Below are positions 52,401-62,497 of a stretch of 64,000 bases of DNA, in pieces. The DNA comes from Rostratula benghalensis (taxonomy: Eukaryota; Chordata; Aves; Charadriiformes; Rostratulidae): NCBI GenBank assembly GCA_013399305.1, contig VXAI01000163.1:1171959-1235958 (forward strand). Direction: 5' to 3'. Position numbers and translations under genes: made by a program. Under the pieces are notes generated by a model. The model did no database searches, was not told the origin of the DNA, and worked only from the letters and a program-made list of their open reading frames with translations. Positions within the stretch are counted from its first letter, which is position 1, and every line of letters starts with the position of its first letter.

Positions 52401-53227
52401 TGTTGTTTAGGCCTACAGCAGTAACAGGGCCTCTGCAGAGAAGGGACTGAGTCACCTGCTGAATTGACAAAGCTCAGAGCCGTCTGCTCACATATGGCAA
52501 ACTCTGTGCCACTTCACACGTATGAAATGCCTTACAGAGGTTAACAAATCCCCACAAAATGAGCTGTTGTGATTCCTGTCACCTTGCAGCTGGCAAGGTG
52601 GAGGCAGAGGTGAAGTTAGTGAGATAACTCTCTAATGAATTTATCTTTTTTCTGAATTTCCTACTTGGATTATTAGGTTTGCCCTCTGCCAGTGGCTGAA
52701 CCCATCACTCCAAATGTCCCTGTCAGAGGGCCCTCATAAAGTCTAAGATGATAGAAATGTCTTATTCCAGACCAGGTACAAGCTCAGGTCTTTATGCAAT
52801 TTCAGCTTATGTGGAAATACTCCTACAAACAATAATATTTTAAAATAATTTTTGATTTACCTGTAGCTTCTAACCTTTTAAATTTTTAAGGCAGTATTCA
52901 GTAGGATTTTCTCCTTTTATGGACATAGTGGTGTGAACTATTTAGCTTTAAAAAACATTTTAAAACTGTAGTGCTATAAGATTCAAAATTACATGCTGTG
53001 ATTTTAATATACATAGTGCTATTGGTGTTTATAACAGGATCTCATGGGCTGTGCAAAGGAGGTACAGACCTTTACCTTCTCTTTCAGAAAACTAGGGACA
53101 GAATGGCAAACAACACTGTCCAAGGCTACACAGAACAAGTCCATGACAGCCAGATACTAAATCCTGCTGCTTTAATTTCTAGTTCCCTTTAAACAGTTCT
53201 TAAGCCTAATATAATTCTCATTCATTA

Positions 53228-53256
53228 TAATTAATATAATTAGTCATATATAATTA
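53228..53256. promoter_or_regulatory. Cluster of three TAATTA motifs
   Basis: TAATTA occurs at 53228, 53237 and 53251 within 29 bases of AT-rich intergenic DNA. It is the palindromic core bound by many homeodomain proteins. High AT content makes chance occurrence likely, so regulatory function is only a possibility. Confidence 0.25.
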
Positions 53257-56200
53257 ACATCTAATATGGTGCTGCGGTTTGCGAATGCCAAATAAGCTAG
53301 CGTTGTCTCCACAGTCCAAGTTCAAATTCATTAGTTTAGAAAAGTGCTAGCAACACCCAAGCCAATACCAACAGCTTTATCTAAGCGAATACATTTTCTC
53401 TAATTCAATCTATAGAGGAGAGGATGAGAGACACCGTACTCTCCATGCATTGATTTTAAAACCAAGCTGATAAAATTAGCAGCAGACCTATGTGCTGACC
53501 AGAAAACCGCTAAAATGATCAATCAGCCTGAAAAAAATCCAAGTCAGTTAGCACAAAATTGCAGTTCTGTTGTGCTTTTTGATGCACAAAGGATGTTTTG
53601 ACCTAACAAAGGATGTTAGAGGAGTGTATTTGCCTGCACCCCATAGTTCACACTGCTCAATTTGGCAAGGATTTCTGGCCCAAAGCTCTTCAGAGAAGAC
53701 TCGTTTCAGTTCCCCCTGGCAAGTTCTCAGTGGTAATAGTGGCAAATCGTTACCTAGAGAGGAAGATGATAATCATCCTAGTGTAATTCAGGAATTTATG
53801 AGGTAAATTGTTTGTGATTTTTATGGCTTTCCATTATTCTGTACAACAACAACCAGAAAGCAGGACATTGGCAGCACCATTAATGACTGTAAAAATGCAG
53901 ACCTAGAAAGCCAACACAGAAAATCATGATCAGGAGGGAACAAAATAAACATTAGTCCGCCATTCCAGCCTAACAGCTTGTCTTCATATATTAAAACAAG
54001 CCTCCAAACCATGACTGATATAATTTAGAGTCATTAATTAGTTGTTGCTGAATCCTTTAAATGAATGCGCTAGCAAAGACCTCTGAGCTCCACATGTGTA
54101 GAAGGCTCCCCTCCCCCTTGGTAGGCAGTCTTTCTGAAAAACGGTGATTAAGTGACAAATTATTCTTCAGAAGTACAAGTGCTGTGTCTGCTGTGTTGTT
54201 TTGGTTGGGATCCTCTCACCTTTACATCTGTGGTTCCAGTGAAACCACTGGGTTAGGCTCTTGGCGTTGAGCCTAGGGGTAGGTAGCCAGGTGCCATTCC
54301 CAGCACAGGTCTGGCCAAGGAGGGTGGCAATGGTGAGCAACTCCCAATTGCCTTCTGCAGTCCTGGCTGTTGAAATGATGTTTTGAAACTCTGGCTCAGC
54401 TGGGCTCACTTTAAAGTAAGTCTGGTTCAAATATGCTCAGGGATGAACTTTCCCCAACCTGAACCTGAGCCAAACCTTCCCCATCTCCATCCTGGTTTAC
54501 AGGACTCAAGACAGTAGAATCCTTTGCAACTCAAATCCTTTGAGTCCAATGCACCATCCTGTCTGCCCAGGCCCTAAGTTTTGGGGACATTTGGTTGAGT
54601 GAGCAATACAGAATCTGTACCATATCCACCTTGGGACCTTCAGTTAGCTTCTGGGCACATTTATGGCTCTGATACAAGGAGAAATACTGCAAAGACTGAA
54701 ACCTGTTCTTAATGCCTGCCACCTTTCTCATTTCATGGCAGATACCTGCATATTGCCACAATTTTTGCTCCTTTTCTAACCATATGCTCCATATACTGAT
54801 CATAACAACTATACATCATCCATACACCAAACCTCTTGACTAGGCTTCTCAAGGTGTATCATTTAATTTTCCCACCACCCTTGAACGGACTGATCTTTGT
54901 CTCATTGTCACGTCATTGTCACTTCTCAATTGAAGAGTAACAAAACTAAGATAATTGTGGATTATTTATTAATTATTGTGTAGTCCCCTAAATGTGCCAT
55001 GCTTGTGTTTTTGGTGCAATTTAAAAACTCACAACCCTTTTTCAGACAAAAACATCAATCTTATCCTTAAAACACAGCTACTCAGCAGTTTGGTAGAAGA
55101 ATAATTAGGGCAGGCACAGTTGGTATCAGAGGTTAAGCAACAATTGAAGTTATCACTAGAATCCATCCTAAAAAAAATCACTAACAATCTTAAAGCAAAT
55201 CCTATTTCCTTTGTGTTTGGAAAAAGCAATTGCAATTTGTTACTTTATTTGTAATGGTTGTGCAGTTTCTGTCTATCTCTGCAGACAAAAGCAGGTCACC
55301 TCTGAAGTGCTCTCATTCTCTAGCAGGATGAGAAAACAGAGAAGTAGGACACATTTGAACTCAGCTTTCCAAGTTCAGCTGCTCCTTATGCTGTTTTCAG
55401 CCCCATAAGCCTTCTCCTTGCTGTCATCTAGGGGGGTGCAGTCGTGATTACAGAGACAGTGTCTGGTCTGCTTGGAGGCAGACCTGCCGGTTGTGCTGCC
55501 ATGCTAACATGAAAGACTGAATTCCCTTTTCCTGTCAAATGGTTTTATGGTATTTTTATTACCCTAAAGTGTTATTTTTTTTCTGTCTCAGTTCAACAAG
55601 GGATTAAGTTGTGAACATTTATAGCTCCAACATTTGCATTCTTCTGTCAGGTAGAATGCAAACAGTGGAGTGATGCTGCTTTGGTCAAGAAATGGGGCCA
55701 AGCTTTTCTAGATCTGCCAATGTTCATAATGAAAAGATTATGTGAATGTATAAGTAAATTGTTCTTTCCATTAACACAGCTCTACTCACCATTTGGAACT
55801 ATTCATGCTTCTGAAGAAACATGAAACGGTATCTTAGAAAAGGTTAAATGACCAAACCTGTAACTCCTTGCCTGAACATCAATAATTTCCTATTGCAATA
55901 GGAACAAGGGATGGTGCATTAGCAGGTTGAAAGTGTACACAGGTTTTGATACACTGTGGAGATATTATTAGACAAATGTCTTAAAAAAAAAAGAAGAGAA
56001 AGTGCATCTTCAGTCAGTTCACAGAAAATGAAACCCACCTGAAATTGCACTTACTTTCTGCACGTTACAGCATGTGTTAATAATGCTACACAAATACAGA
56101 CCTCAATGCTGCATAAAATTGACATTCCATTGCTTTGCATTTTCAACTTCTTTTGATAAATTCACATAACAAGGTGTGCTTCAGATAATCATCTGTAATT

Positions 56201-58125
56201 CCACTGATACAGATCAGTCATACAGGAGAGACTGAAACCCTAAAGACTGTGGAAGAGCTGCAATTTTCAGCAGCACTTTGCTCTCATAAAATTATTCCAG
56301 CTTTGATAGCAAAAGCATTGCTTTCCATGAAGAACCATGGAAAAAATGCAATTCATATTTTGCGATAAAAAACATTAGCAATGTCTTTCTGGGTTCCTTC
56401 TGATGTGTCTTTGTATGTCAGCAATTCACTTGTGCAATATAAACATATCACTACAAAATACAAACAGTAATATTCAAAGTCTCAGATAAAAATGAGAGAT
56501 GCAGTATGCTAGCAGGGTACTAATTAGTTTGCTCTGCTATTGCAGATAATCCCAAGCCAATTCCAAACTGTTTTCCCTTTTACGTTTTATGTGTGCTTCC
56601 TTTTCTGATATTATTACAGTTTAAAAAATTCAATGTTTAAGTTATCATGGTTTGGACAGATGCCTAGGAAGGCATCATTGATTAATGACATATTAATCTA
56701 TTTTGTTATAAACACAGTCCTCCACTTGGCTGGTTGACACCTGCAGCTACTAACGATAAACTTCTGCTTTCATTTACAGTAGCAACAAAGATATTTTCTC
56801 AGTAGGAATGAAGACACTTTATGTCCCTAGACAAAAGAAAATAAACTTGTTATTTAGTTTATGAAAATGTAAAATTTCTTAAATGAAATATTTAAATAAT
56901 GGGTCACCCGTGAGCTTTACAAGAGTGATTTACAGCCTATTTATCTATTTTCAGAGCAGTTAAAAGAAGGCCATTAAAGTAAAAAAGTCTAACTCTGTGT
57001 ATGGCTGTCTTTTTAAAAAAATAGGTTAGCCATTTTTGTTTCACTTTGTATGTGTCACCACACAATAATCATTGTTGTCATTAACAGTTCATGCTCAGCC
57101 TATGCTTTTCATTTCATTTGCAGTTTGCAAAGTCTCAAATTAGAACCTTTAATTCATTTCCCACTGACCTAAATACAATGCCGATAATTATATTTATGTG
57201 ACTTGGGATGGGATCCCTCTATAACCTATTATCTATACGTTAGAAACTGTTTACAGATACCATTAAGAAAATCTGTCTGTGTAAATGACATTATTAAAGA
57301 GCTTTCTGTATGTGAGGCTGAGAAACTTTACAAGGGGGAGCACATCAATGTTACTGTTTACAGGGAAGGTACTATTTTTAAGCAGCTAAATCTTCCAGAC
57401 CCTAATTTTTATTAGGAACTTTTAGCAAAGCCATAACTGTTAACAGTAATATAATGCAAATCCACAGCAGAGTGTCTGATAGCTAAACTGCTTAAGATAT
57501 TGCTGTATCTGCTGTAGAATAAATTAGTGCCGAAATAAATTGTGCCAGCTTCAGCCTTTTTTTTTATAGCACCACAATAGCTATGTAATACACCTCGACG
57601 GGGCCAAAAATAAATAATTAAAAATTACACAGATTTGATTGAATTTCAGTAGCTGTTTTCTGAACCTTGTGATACTGGTTAGCTCCCAACGGCACCAAAC
57701 AGAGCTCAGAGACAAGTGCCACCTATCGATAAAAGATGCATTTGAGCTGAAGAAGCCAAAAATGGCACCAGCCTGCCACCTGCTGCTGTACAGAATTACT
57801 TCAGGAAACATATTTGCCAGGCCTTGCACTGACACAACAAAACCACTCCTGTGTGAACTGGCTTCAACAAAAGCATGTTCATTCTGCAACTACATGCTTT
57901 CCCCTTAGTGTTTCAAAGCGTTGAGCAAGATTAAAATAATGGGATGTTCTGAACATTTGAAAAAAGGCCACTTCACCTAAAAGGCTGCCTTGGAGGGCTC
58001 TAGCACTTGGAAATCTTGGTGTTGCTGCCTCAGGTATTTGATGGGCTTGTTCAAGTTTCCACTCTTGGAAAGGGACAATGAGCTGAAAACCCAGCTCCTA
58101 CTAAAAGCACCTGCTTAGTCCTTGC

Positions 58126-58405
58126 AATCATAGAATCATAGAACGGTTTGCATTGGAAAGAACCTTAAAAATCATTAAGTTCCAACCCCCCTAGACACCT
58201 CCCACTCGACCAGGTTGCTCAAAGCCCCATCCAGCCTGGCCTTCAACACTTCCAGGGATGAGGCATCCACAACTTCCCTGGACAACCCATTCCAGTGCTT
58301 CACCAGCCTTACAATAACAAATTTCTTCCTAACAGCTACTCTATCTAAATTTACCATCTTTCGATTTAAGACTGTTTCCCCTTGTCCTATCACTACACTG
58401 CTCAA
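58126..58405 (-). mobile_element. CR1 LINE 3' end, antisense
   Basis: The plus strand begins with AATCATAGAATCATAGAACG, the reverse complement of the CR1 terminal 8-bp repeats (ATTCTATG). It continues through GTTCCAACCCCC, GCCTGGCCTTCAACACTTCC, TTCCAGTGCTTCACCAGCC and CCCCTTGTCCTATCACTACA. The LINE therefore reads on the minus strand and ends at 58126. In the minus-strand frame the C-terminal reverse-transcriptase ORF remnant is recognisable (HWNGLSREVVDASSLEV, then KARLDGALSNLV). Similarity stops near 58405, so the copy is 5'-truncated, as most CR1 copies are. Confidence 0.95.
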
Positions 58406-59240
58406 GGCTGGCAAGATCTCAAAAATCTGAGGAAAAACAACACCACAAATTACAAAAAAAAATTTACCCAAATAAACCCACAATATTATCTTGATGTCCC
58501 CTGTTTTTGGCAGCACGGACTGATTTTTGGGATCTAGATCCTTTATCTGTTTTGAGGGGTGGGAGGTTTAGCTTCAAGTACTTTGCTCACGTGCCTCAGA
58601 GTACATCTTGGTCTTGGAAAATGCACTTAGCTTCCTAGAGGTTGTTCTAAATAAAATGTCCCTAAATGTCACAGCGGATAGGCCATAAAGCTAAGCACAC
58701 CACTTAAATAATGTGGTGCAGGCAGTATCATTCTTTGCTATGGTATCGGCATTAAGGGAGTTATTCCCTTACCGATGAGCATTACCAGCGGGTCTCATGT
58801 GGGGTTGTGCTTTCTGGATCCACAGTCTGTTCCCACACCGGGAACAGCCTGTTTTGTGAAAACGCCCTGGCTTGCCGTGTCCCTTTGACACAGGCTTATA
58901 GAGGGAGGCTGCCGTTTCCTTCCAGCGGCCCTCACCCCACTTGAGGGCACCCCATGAAATTTGGGGAAGGGCAGGAAGGAGGGAAGCCAGCTCTAAGGGA
59001 CTGAGCCGGCTTGACTTGAGAGTCTTTGGGGTGGGGGGGCAGGTAGGGGTAGGAGGCGGCGAGGGGGGAAATAACCGAGGTGTTTGAGAGAGCGGGAAAG
59101 CCCGACGCCCCTCCACAGCCGTAACGGCCACTCCCCACCCGCTGAGAAGAGGGCGCGCGGCAGCTGCGGCCGTTACGCACGTGGGCCGACCGTTGGGCCC
59201 CACCCAACGCCCCTCCCTTCCGCCACCGCCACCGCCGCCG

Positions 59241-59250
59241 GCGCATGCGC
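59241..59250. promoter_or_regulatory. NRF-1 type palindrome GCGCATGCGC
   Basis: A perfect GCGCATGCGC palindrome in the CpG island, preceded by CCGCC repeats. This is the consensus for NRF-1, often found close to transcription starts of TATA-less promoters. Occupancy is inferred. Confidence 0.6.
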
Positions 59251-59542
59251 CGCTGTGCCGTGCCTGCCTGCCGTAGGTGCTGAGGGGGGGGGCGGAGGGA
59301 GGTCCCGGTATTCGCGGTTCGGGGCGGGGGGTGGGTGTGCGTCTGTCTGTCTGTCACCGGCGCCGCTGTCGTCCCTCTTTTCCGAGCCTTTACCCTGCCC
59401 TGGGGTGGCGAGTGACGCGCCCCCTTCCTTCTGCCCCGCGCCTCTCCGCCCCTGGCCCTCCGCCATCGGCCCGGTGTCCCGTCTCCGCCCCGCCTGGTTC
59501 GCAGGAGGCGGGGGGTGGCCGTCAGTTTGCGGTGTGATTTGA

Positions 59543-59572
59543 TTGTGTGTGTGTTTGTGTGAGTGTGAGTGT
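59543..59572. repeat. GT-rich microsatellite
   Basis: An imperfect GT array (GTGTGTGTGTTTGTGTGAG and similar) within the CpG island, about 300 bases downstream of the NRF-1 site. Confidence 0.8.
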
Positions 59573-59790
59573 AAACGATCCTGTGCCCAAACGCGTTTAT
59601 GTTTTCCTTTGGGAATGTAACGAGCGGCGGCTGCCGCAGCCCCAAACCCCGCGGCGCCGGCCAAGGCCGCTTGTCCGGGCGGGGCGGGGGTAAGGGAGGG
59701 CCGCGGCTGCCCTGCGGCCTGAGCCCGGAGCGTGGCTCCGTCTGTGCCCGCGGCTATGGGGCAGGAGGCTGCCGGCGTCCCCTCTGGCTC

Positions 59791-61620
59791 TTCACTCCCT
59801 GTTTGTATTTCACTGCTGCTGTTAAAATCACCTGGCGTGAAATTTCAATAATGCGTTGGAAAGTGCTGTTAAGGCCAAAAATGCATTAATCTTTGAAGAC
59901 AGGAGGAGTCAATTGCACTCTTGTACAGAATACTTCCAATGAGTTAGCTAGGGATTTGTTTTCTCCTTTTTTCCGGTTTATTGGCAATACATGTAAAGAT
60001 TGGAACATTGGCTGGTTGCCTAATGTGAAAATATATATCCTAGATTTGGAGGGAAAAAAAGTGTGCCTCCTTTTTCCCCCTGAGTAAATAAAGTGTATTG
60101 TTGGTATAGTGATAGTTTAAAATTATTAAATTAGTGTTCCTTTCTTACAGATCATGTTATTTTTCAAGTGATAATTTATTGTTCTGTTCTGTGACTCTAC
60201 TGTCAGCTTACCATAAGTGGCGTGTTAAATGTTTGTCTAAATAACCTGTATTAAATGTGGATTTAAAAAATTTCACATTTTTAAAATATAGTTGAGTGTC
60301 TTATAGCATCATAAGTCTGCTTTAAGACATAGCTGCAATCTAAGCCATAAACATCCTCATCATTGGACCCTTAAGTGCACAATGCAATAAACATCACAGT
60401 CATCATCATAAGAATAGTGCACAACTGGAACGTCTTGCAAATAATAAAAATATTTTTTCTCTGGTTTTGAGGTACTATTTGACTTATCTCAGAAAGCATT
60501 AATCCAGTCCTTTCCCGATTTATATTTTTCTGTTTGGTCTTGGCCCTGATCCTACAAAGCACTAAAAATATACTTAATTTGAAACACAGATAGGGCTAGT
60601 GGAGATACAAATTTAAATATGTGTATTCTTTATAAAATTGTGGCCTTTGTTAATATCTGCAAATTCTTTGCTTCTGATATGTGCTTTGGTTTAGCAAGGA
60701 AAAGAATTTAACTGGAAAAGTGTTTCAGTACATAATTCAGCCATTATTTCTCACTCAAAACAAATGACTTTTTCTCGAAATTTTGCTGCTATCACTGGGT
60801 ATGAAAGTTAAGATTGCTTTTAGTCCTTTGAGTTACAAAACAGAACTTTCTCATATTTACAAGGAAGCAAAAGAGAGAGAATTGGTAGTTGGAAGGTTGG
60901 ACTGAATTGTCAATTACACTTGTCATAAATATGTGCGTACTTACTGCAGTTTACTGTTGTTTCCAGTACAGGGATGAGACATTTATTTCTTTTCATTACT
61001 GGAATCACAAGCTAAAGCCTGTGGCTGTTACAGCACCTGATATCAATGTGAACATTTAATTAAAATCTGCAACTTAAGAACAAACCTACATACCTAGCCT
61101 TATTCTTTCCTGTCCCTTCTGTTCTACTGAGGCCAATATTGGTTTGTCCTCGCTTCTGCTTACCTTGTCTGGTGAGTATGAAACCCGATGGTTTTACTTA
61201 TCTGGGTAACAGTTGTTATTGATTAGGATTTCTGTAGACAAATTTTTGTCTGATTCTTAACTGTGTTTTTTTATATTGGTTTGGAAATACATGATATCAT
61301 GTAAGACTACATGTATCTCCAGCATTATTTTTTTTTTTTTAACTTCTGGAAAAGTAGTGTAATTTACTATGGAAATGAAAAAAAAATTAAATCCCTCTGT
61401 TTAGTTTAGAAATTATATATCTTTAGACCTTACTTAGGTCTAATTATTTTTATGATTGTCTATCTTAGCATACGACCAAAGAATCTTGAAAATGTTCACG
61501 TTCTGTAGGTTTTATTAAAACTGTAGAGAAAATGCCAGTTGACATTTATCAGTACTTGACCTTAACACAATAAGAATGTACTCTTGTGAGTCTTAAAGGG
61601 AATTACTGTTTCTCCAAAAG
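59791..61620 (+). other. TBC1D7: TBC1D7 5' intron region (before first coding exon)
   Basis: AT-rich sequence between the CpG island and the first coding exon, ending in TCCAAAAG at 61620. It contains a T run near 61327-61340 and a candidate 40-base exon at 61132-61171. No coding segment is recognised. The intron status is inferred from the non-coding first exon of the human gene. Confidence 0.7.
61132..61171 (+). other. Candidate 40-nt leader exon
   Basis: A long pyrimidine tract ending in CTACTGAG (61131) precedes the segment, and a near-consensus donor, GTGAGTAT, follows at 61172. The segment has no ATG, so it could serve only as 5' UTR. Splice-site quality is the only evidence. Confidence 0.3.
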
Positions 61621-61629
61621 GAATCAGTC

Positions 61630-61741
61630 ATGGCTGACGACTCTCAGAGAAATTTCCGCTCAGTGTATTATGAAAAAGTGGGGTTTCGTGGAGTTGAAGA
61701 AAAGAAGTCACTGGAAATTCTGTTAAAAGATGATCGGTTGG
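61630..61741 (+). CDS. TBC1D7: TBC1D7 first coding exon
   Basis: The exon begins at about 61621 after TCCAAAAG, with the ATG at 61630. It encodes 37 codons and the first base of codon 38: [19 protein letters not shown] and on to KDDRL. This differs from the human N-terminus, as I recall it, only near residues 2-3. TBC1D7 is the third subunit of the TSC1-TSC2-TBC1D7 complex. It binds the TSC1 coiled coil and helps the complex act as a GTPase-activating protein for Rheb, limiting mTORC1 at the lysosome. These residues precede the TBC domain. Continuation into the next exon requires a donor at 61742 that reads GCAAGT rather than GT. Confidence 0.97.
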
Positions 61742-62416
61742 GCAAGTTGATTTCACTGTTCCTCTGTTTTGGTGATTTGGGGATGGGGAAGGAATAATAG
61801 AAAACTTACCTGCTGTGCTTAGTATTTAAGTTTTGCGTGTACCACTAATCTCAGTTATTACTAGCAGTCCTTTGTGTTTCAAAGATCTGAAAATCTGATT
61901 TTTAAAGCTATTGTCTGCTTGCTGGTTCTTTTTATTTCCTTCTCTCATTCTTAATGCCATTTTTTTAGCGGAAGCAGTTTTAATCTGAAAATAAATCATC
62001 TCATGCTGTTAATTTCATCTAACCTCAAAACAATTGTTATTGCTGTTGGTCTCTGAAGAGTGCCCCATCTCTTTACAGAAAAGAAAGATAAATGTTGTTC
62101 CTTTAACAAAGCCCTTAATTGTTTTGACATAACAACACAATTCCCAAAACGTCTATAAAAATAGTACAGTTCCTTCCTGGTGAAACCTAGGATATTTTTA
62201 GTGTAAATCAAGCCAACGTATATATTTTTCAAAATTGTTGCAGTTTATAGTGTTAAGTTCTATTCTCGGTTGAAGCAGTGAAAGCATTTGTTGATAATAT
62301 ATGATTTTGATCTGCAGCTAAGAATTTGTCATACTTAGGTAGATTAGAGTCTCAAACCTATTGATAATTATATTTTAATTTACCTTATTTTCCTCTCCCT
62401 CTTTATTTCTCTACAG
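61742..62416 (+). other. TBC1D7: TBC1D7 intron with GC-AG boundaries
   Basis: A 675-bp intron starting GCAAGTTG and ending TTTCTCTACAG. Only this GC donor keeps the conserved junction: TTG-G joined to AT-ATT-GAG gives Leu-Asp-Ile-Glu, matching human Leu-Asp-Thr-Glu. The nearby GT at 61746 would shift the frame into a stop at once. The rest of the donor (GCAAGT) fits the strong pattern seen in U2-type GC-AG introns. Confidence 0.9.
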
Positions 62417-62497
62417 ATATTGAGAAGCTTTGCACATTTAGTCAGAGGTTTCCTCTTCCGTCCATGTATCGTATTCTGGTGTGGAAAGTACTTTTAG
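62417..62497 (+). CDS. TBC1D7: TBC1D7 second coding exon
   Basis: Bounded by CTCTACAG (62416) and the donor GTATGA (62498). It supplies the end of codon 38 through the first base of codon 65: [20 protein letters not shown], then VWKVLL and the first base of a Gly codon. Differences from human, as I recall it, are Ile for Thr at 39 and Ile for Ala at 57. The stretch [12 protein letters not shown] is the opening of the TBC domain, matching the family's first motif (Arg, then Trp-Lys and Leu-Leu-Gly). TBC1D7 is known to lack the catalytic Arg/Gln fingers of active Rab GAPs, but that part lies beyond the window. The exon is 81 bases, phase 1 at both ends. Confidence 0.97.
   Translation: MLRSFAHLVRGFLFRPCIVFWCGKYF

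Larger units (their letters stand above)
48491..59099. other. Intergenic region between GFOD1 and TBC1D7
   Basis: This interval has no supported gene. From about 48.7 to 49.06 kb it is C/T-rich, with repeated TTTCTCCTGGAT. A TA/TATG microsatellite lies near 49.42 kb. From about 51 to 57.6 kb it is AT-rich and CpG-poor, with clustered homeodomain-type TAATTA motifs near 53.23 kb and a CRE-like repeat near 54.91 kb. A CR1 3' end occupies 58126-58405. GC content rises from about 58.8 kb toward the CpG island. Open frames here are short and unsupported. Confidence 0.75.
59100..59790 (+). promoter_or_regulatory. TBC1D7: CpG island: TBC1D7 promoter and first (non-coding) exon region
   Basis: A sharply bounded GC-rich, CpG-rich block stands about 2 kb upstream of the TBC1D7 start codon and is the only such island in the window. 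It contains an NRF-1-type palindrome, an E-box CACGTG at 59178-59183 and repeated CCGCC boxes near 59220-59240. It has no obvious TATA box, as expected for a housekeeping promoter. Human TBC1D7 also has its ATG in a downstream exon. Possible first-exon donors are at 59277 (GTGCTG, weak) and 59690 (GTAAGG, better). The transcription start cannot be fixed from sequence. Long open frames on both strands here result from the low stop-codon frequency of GC-rich DNA. Confidence 0.85.

Noticed and set aside
57203..57415. 70-codon plus-strand frame with protein-like composition
   Set aside because: The composition looks plausible, but I recognise no family, and there is no convincing acceptor or transcript context. 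Kept only as a note.
57401..57416. Hairpin CCTAAT-TTTT-ATTAGG resembling a terminator
   Set aside because: Bacterial-style terminators do not apply here, and a 6-bp palindrome in AT-rich DNA is expected by chance.
58175..58516. 113-codon minus-strand frame
   Set aside because: It is a remnant of the CR1 LINE reverse-transcriptase C-terminus, not a host gene. Covered by the mobile element entry.
58932..59664. Long minus-strand frames (237 and 163 codons) and a 152-codon plus-strand frame over the CpG island
   Set aside because: They are rich in Arg, Gly, Pro and Ala, and overlap one another in different frames, as expected from stop-poor GC-rich DNA. They show no family similarity.
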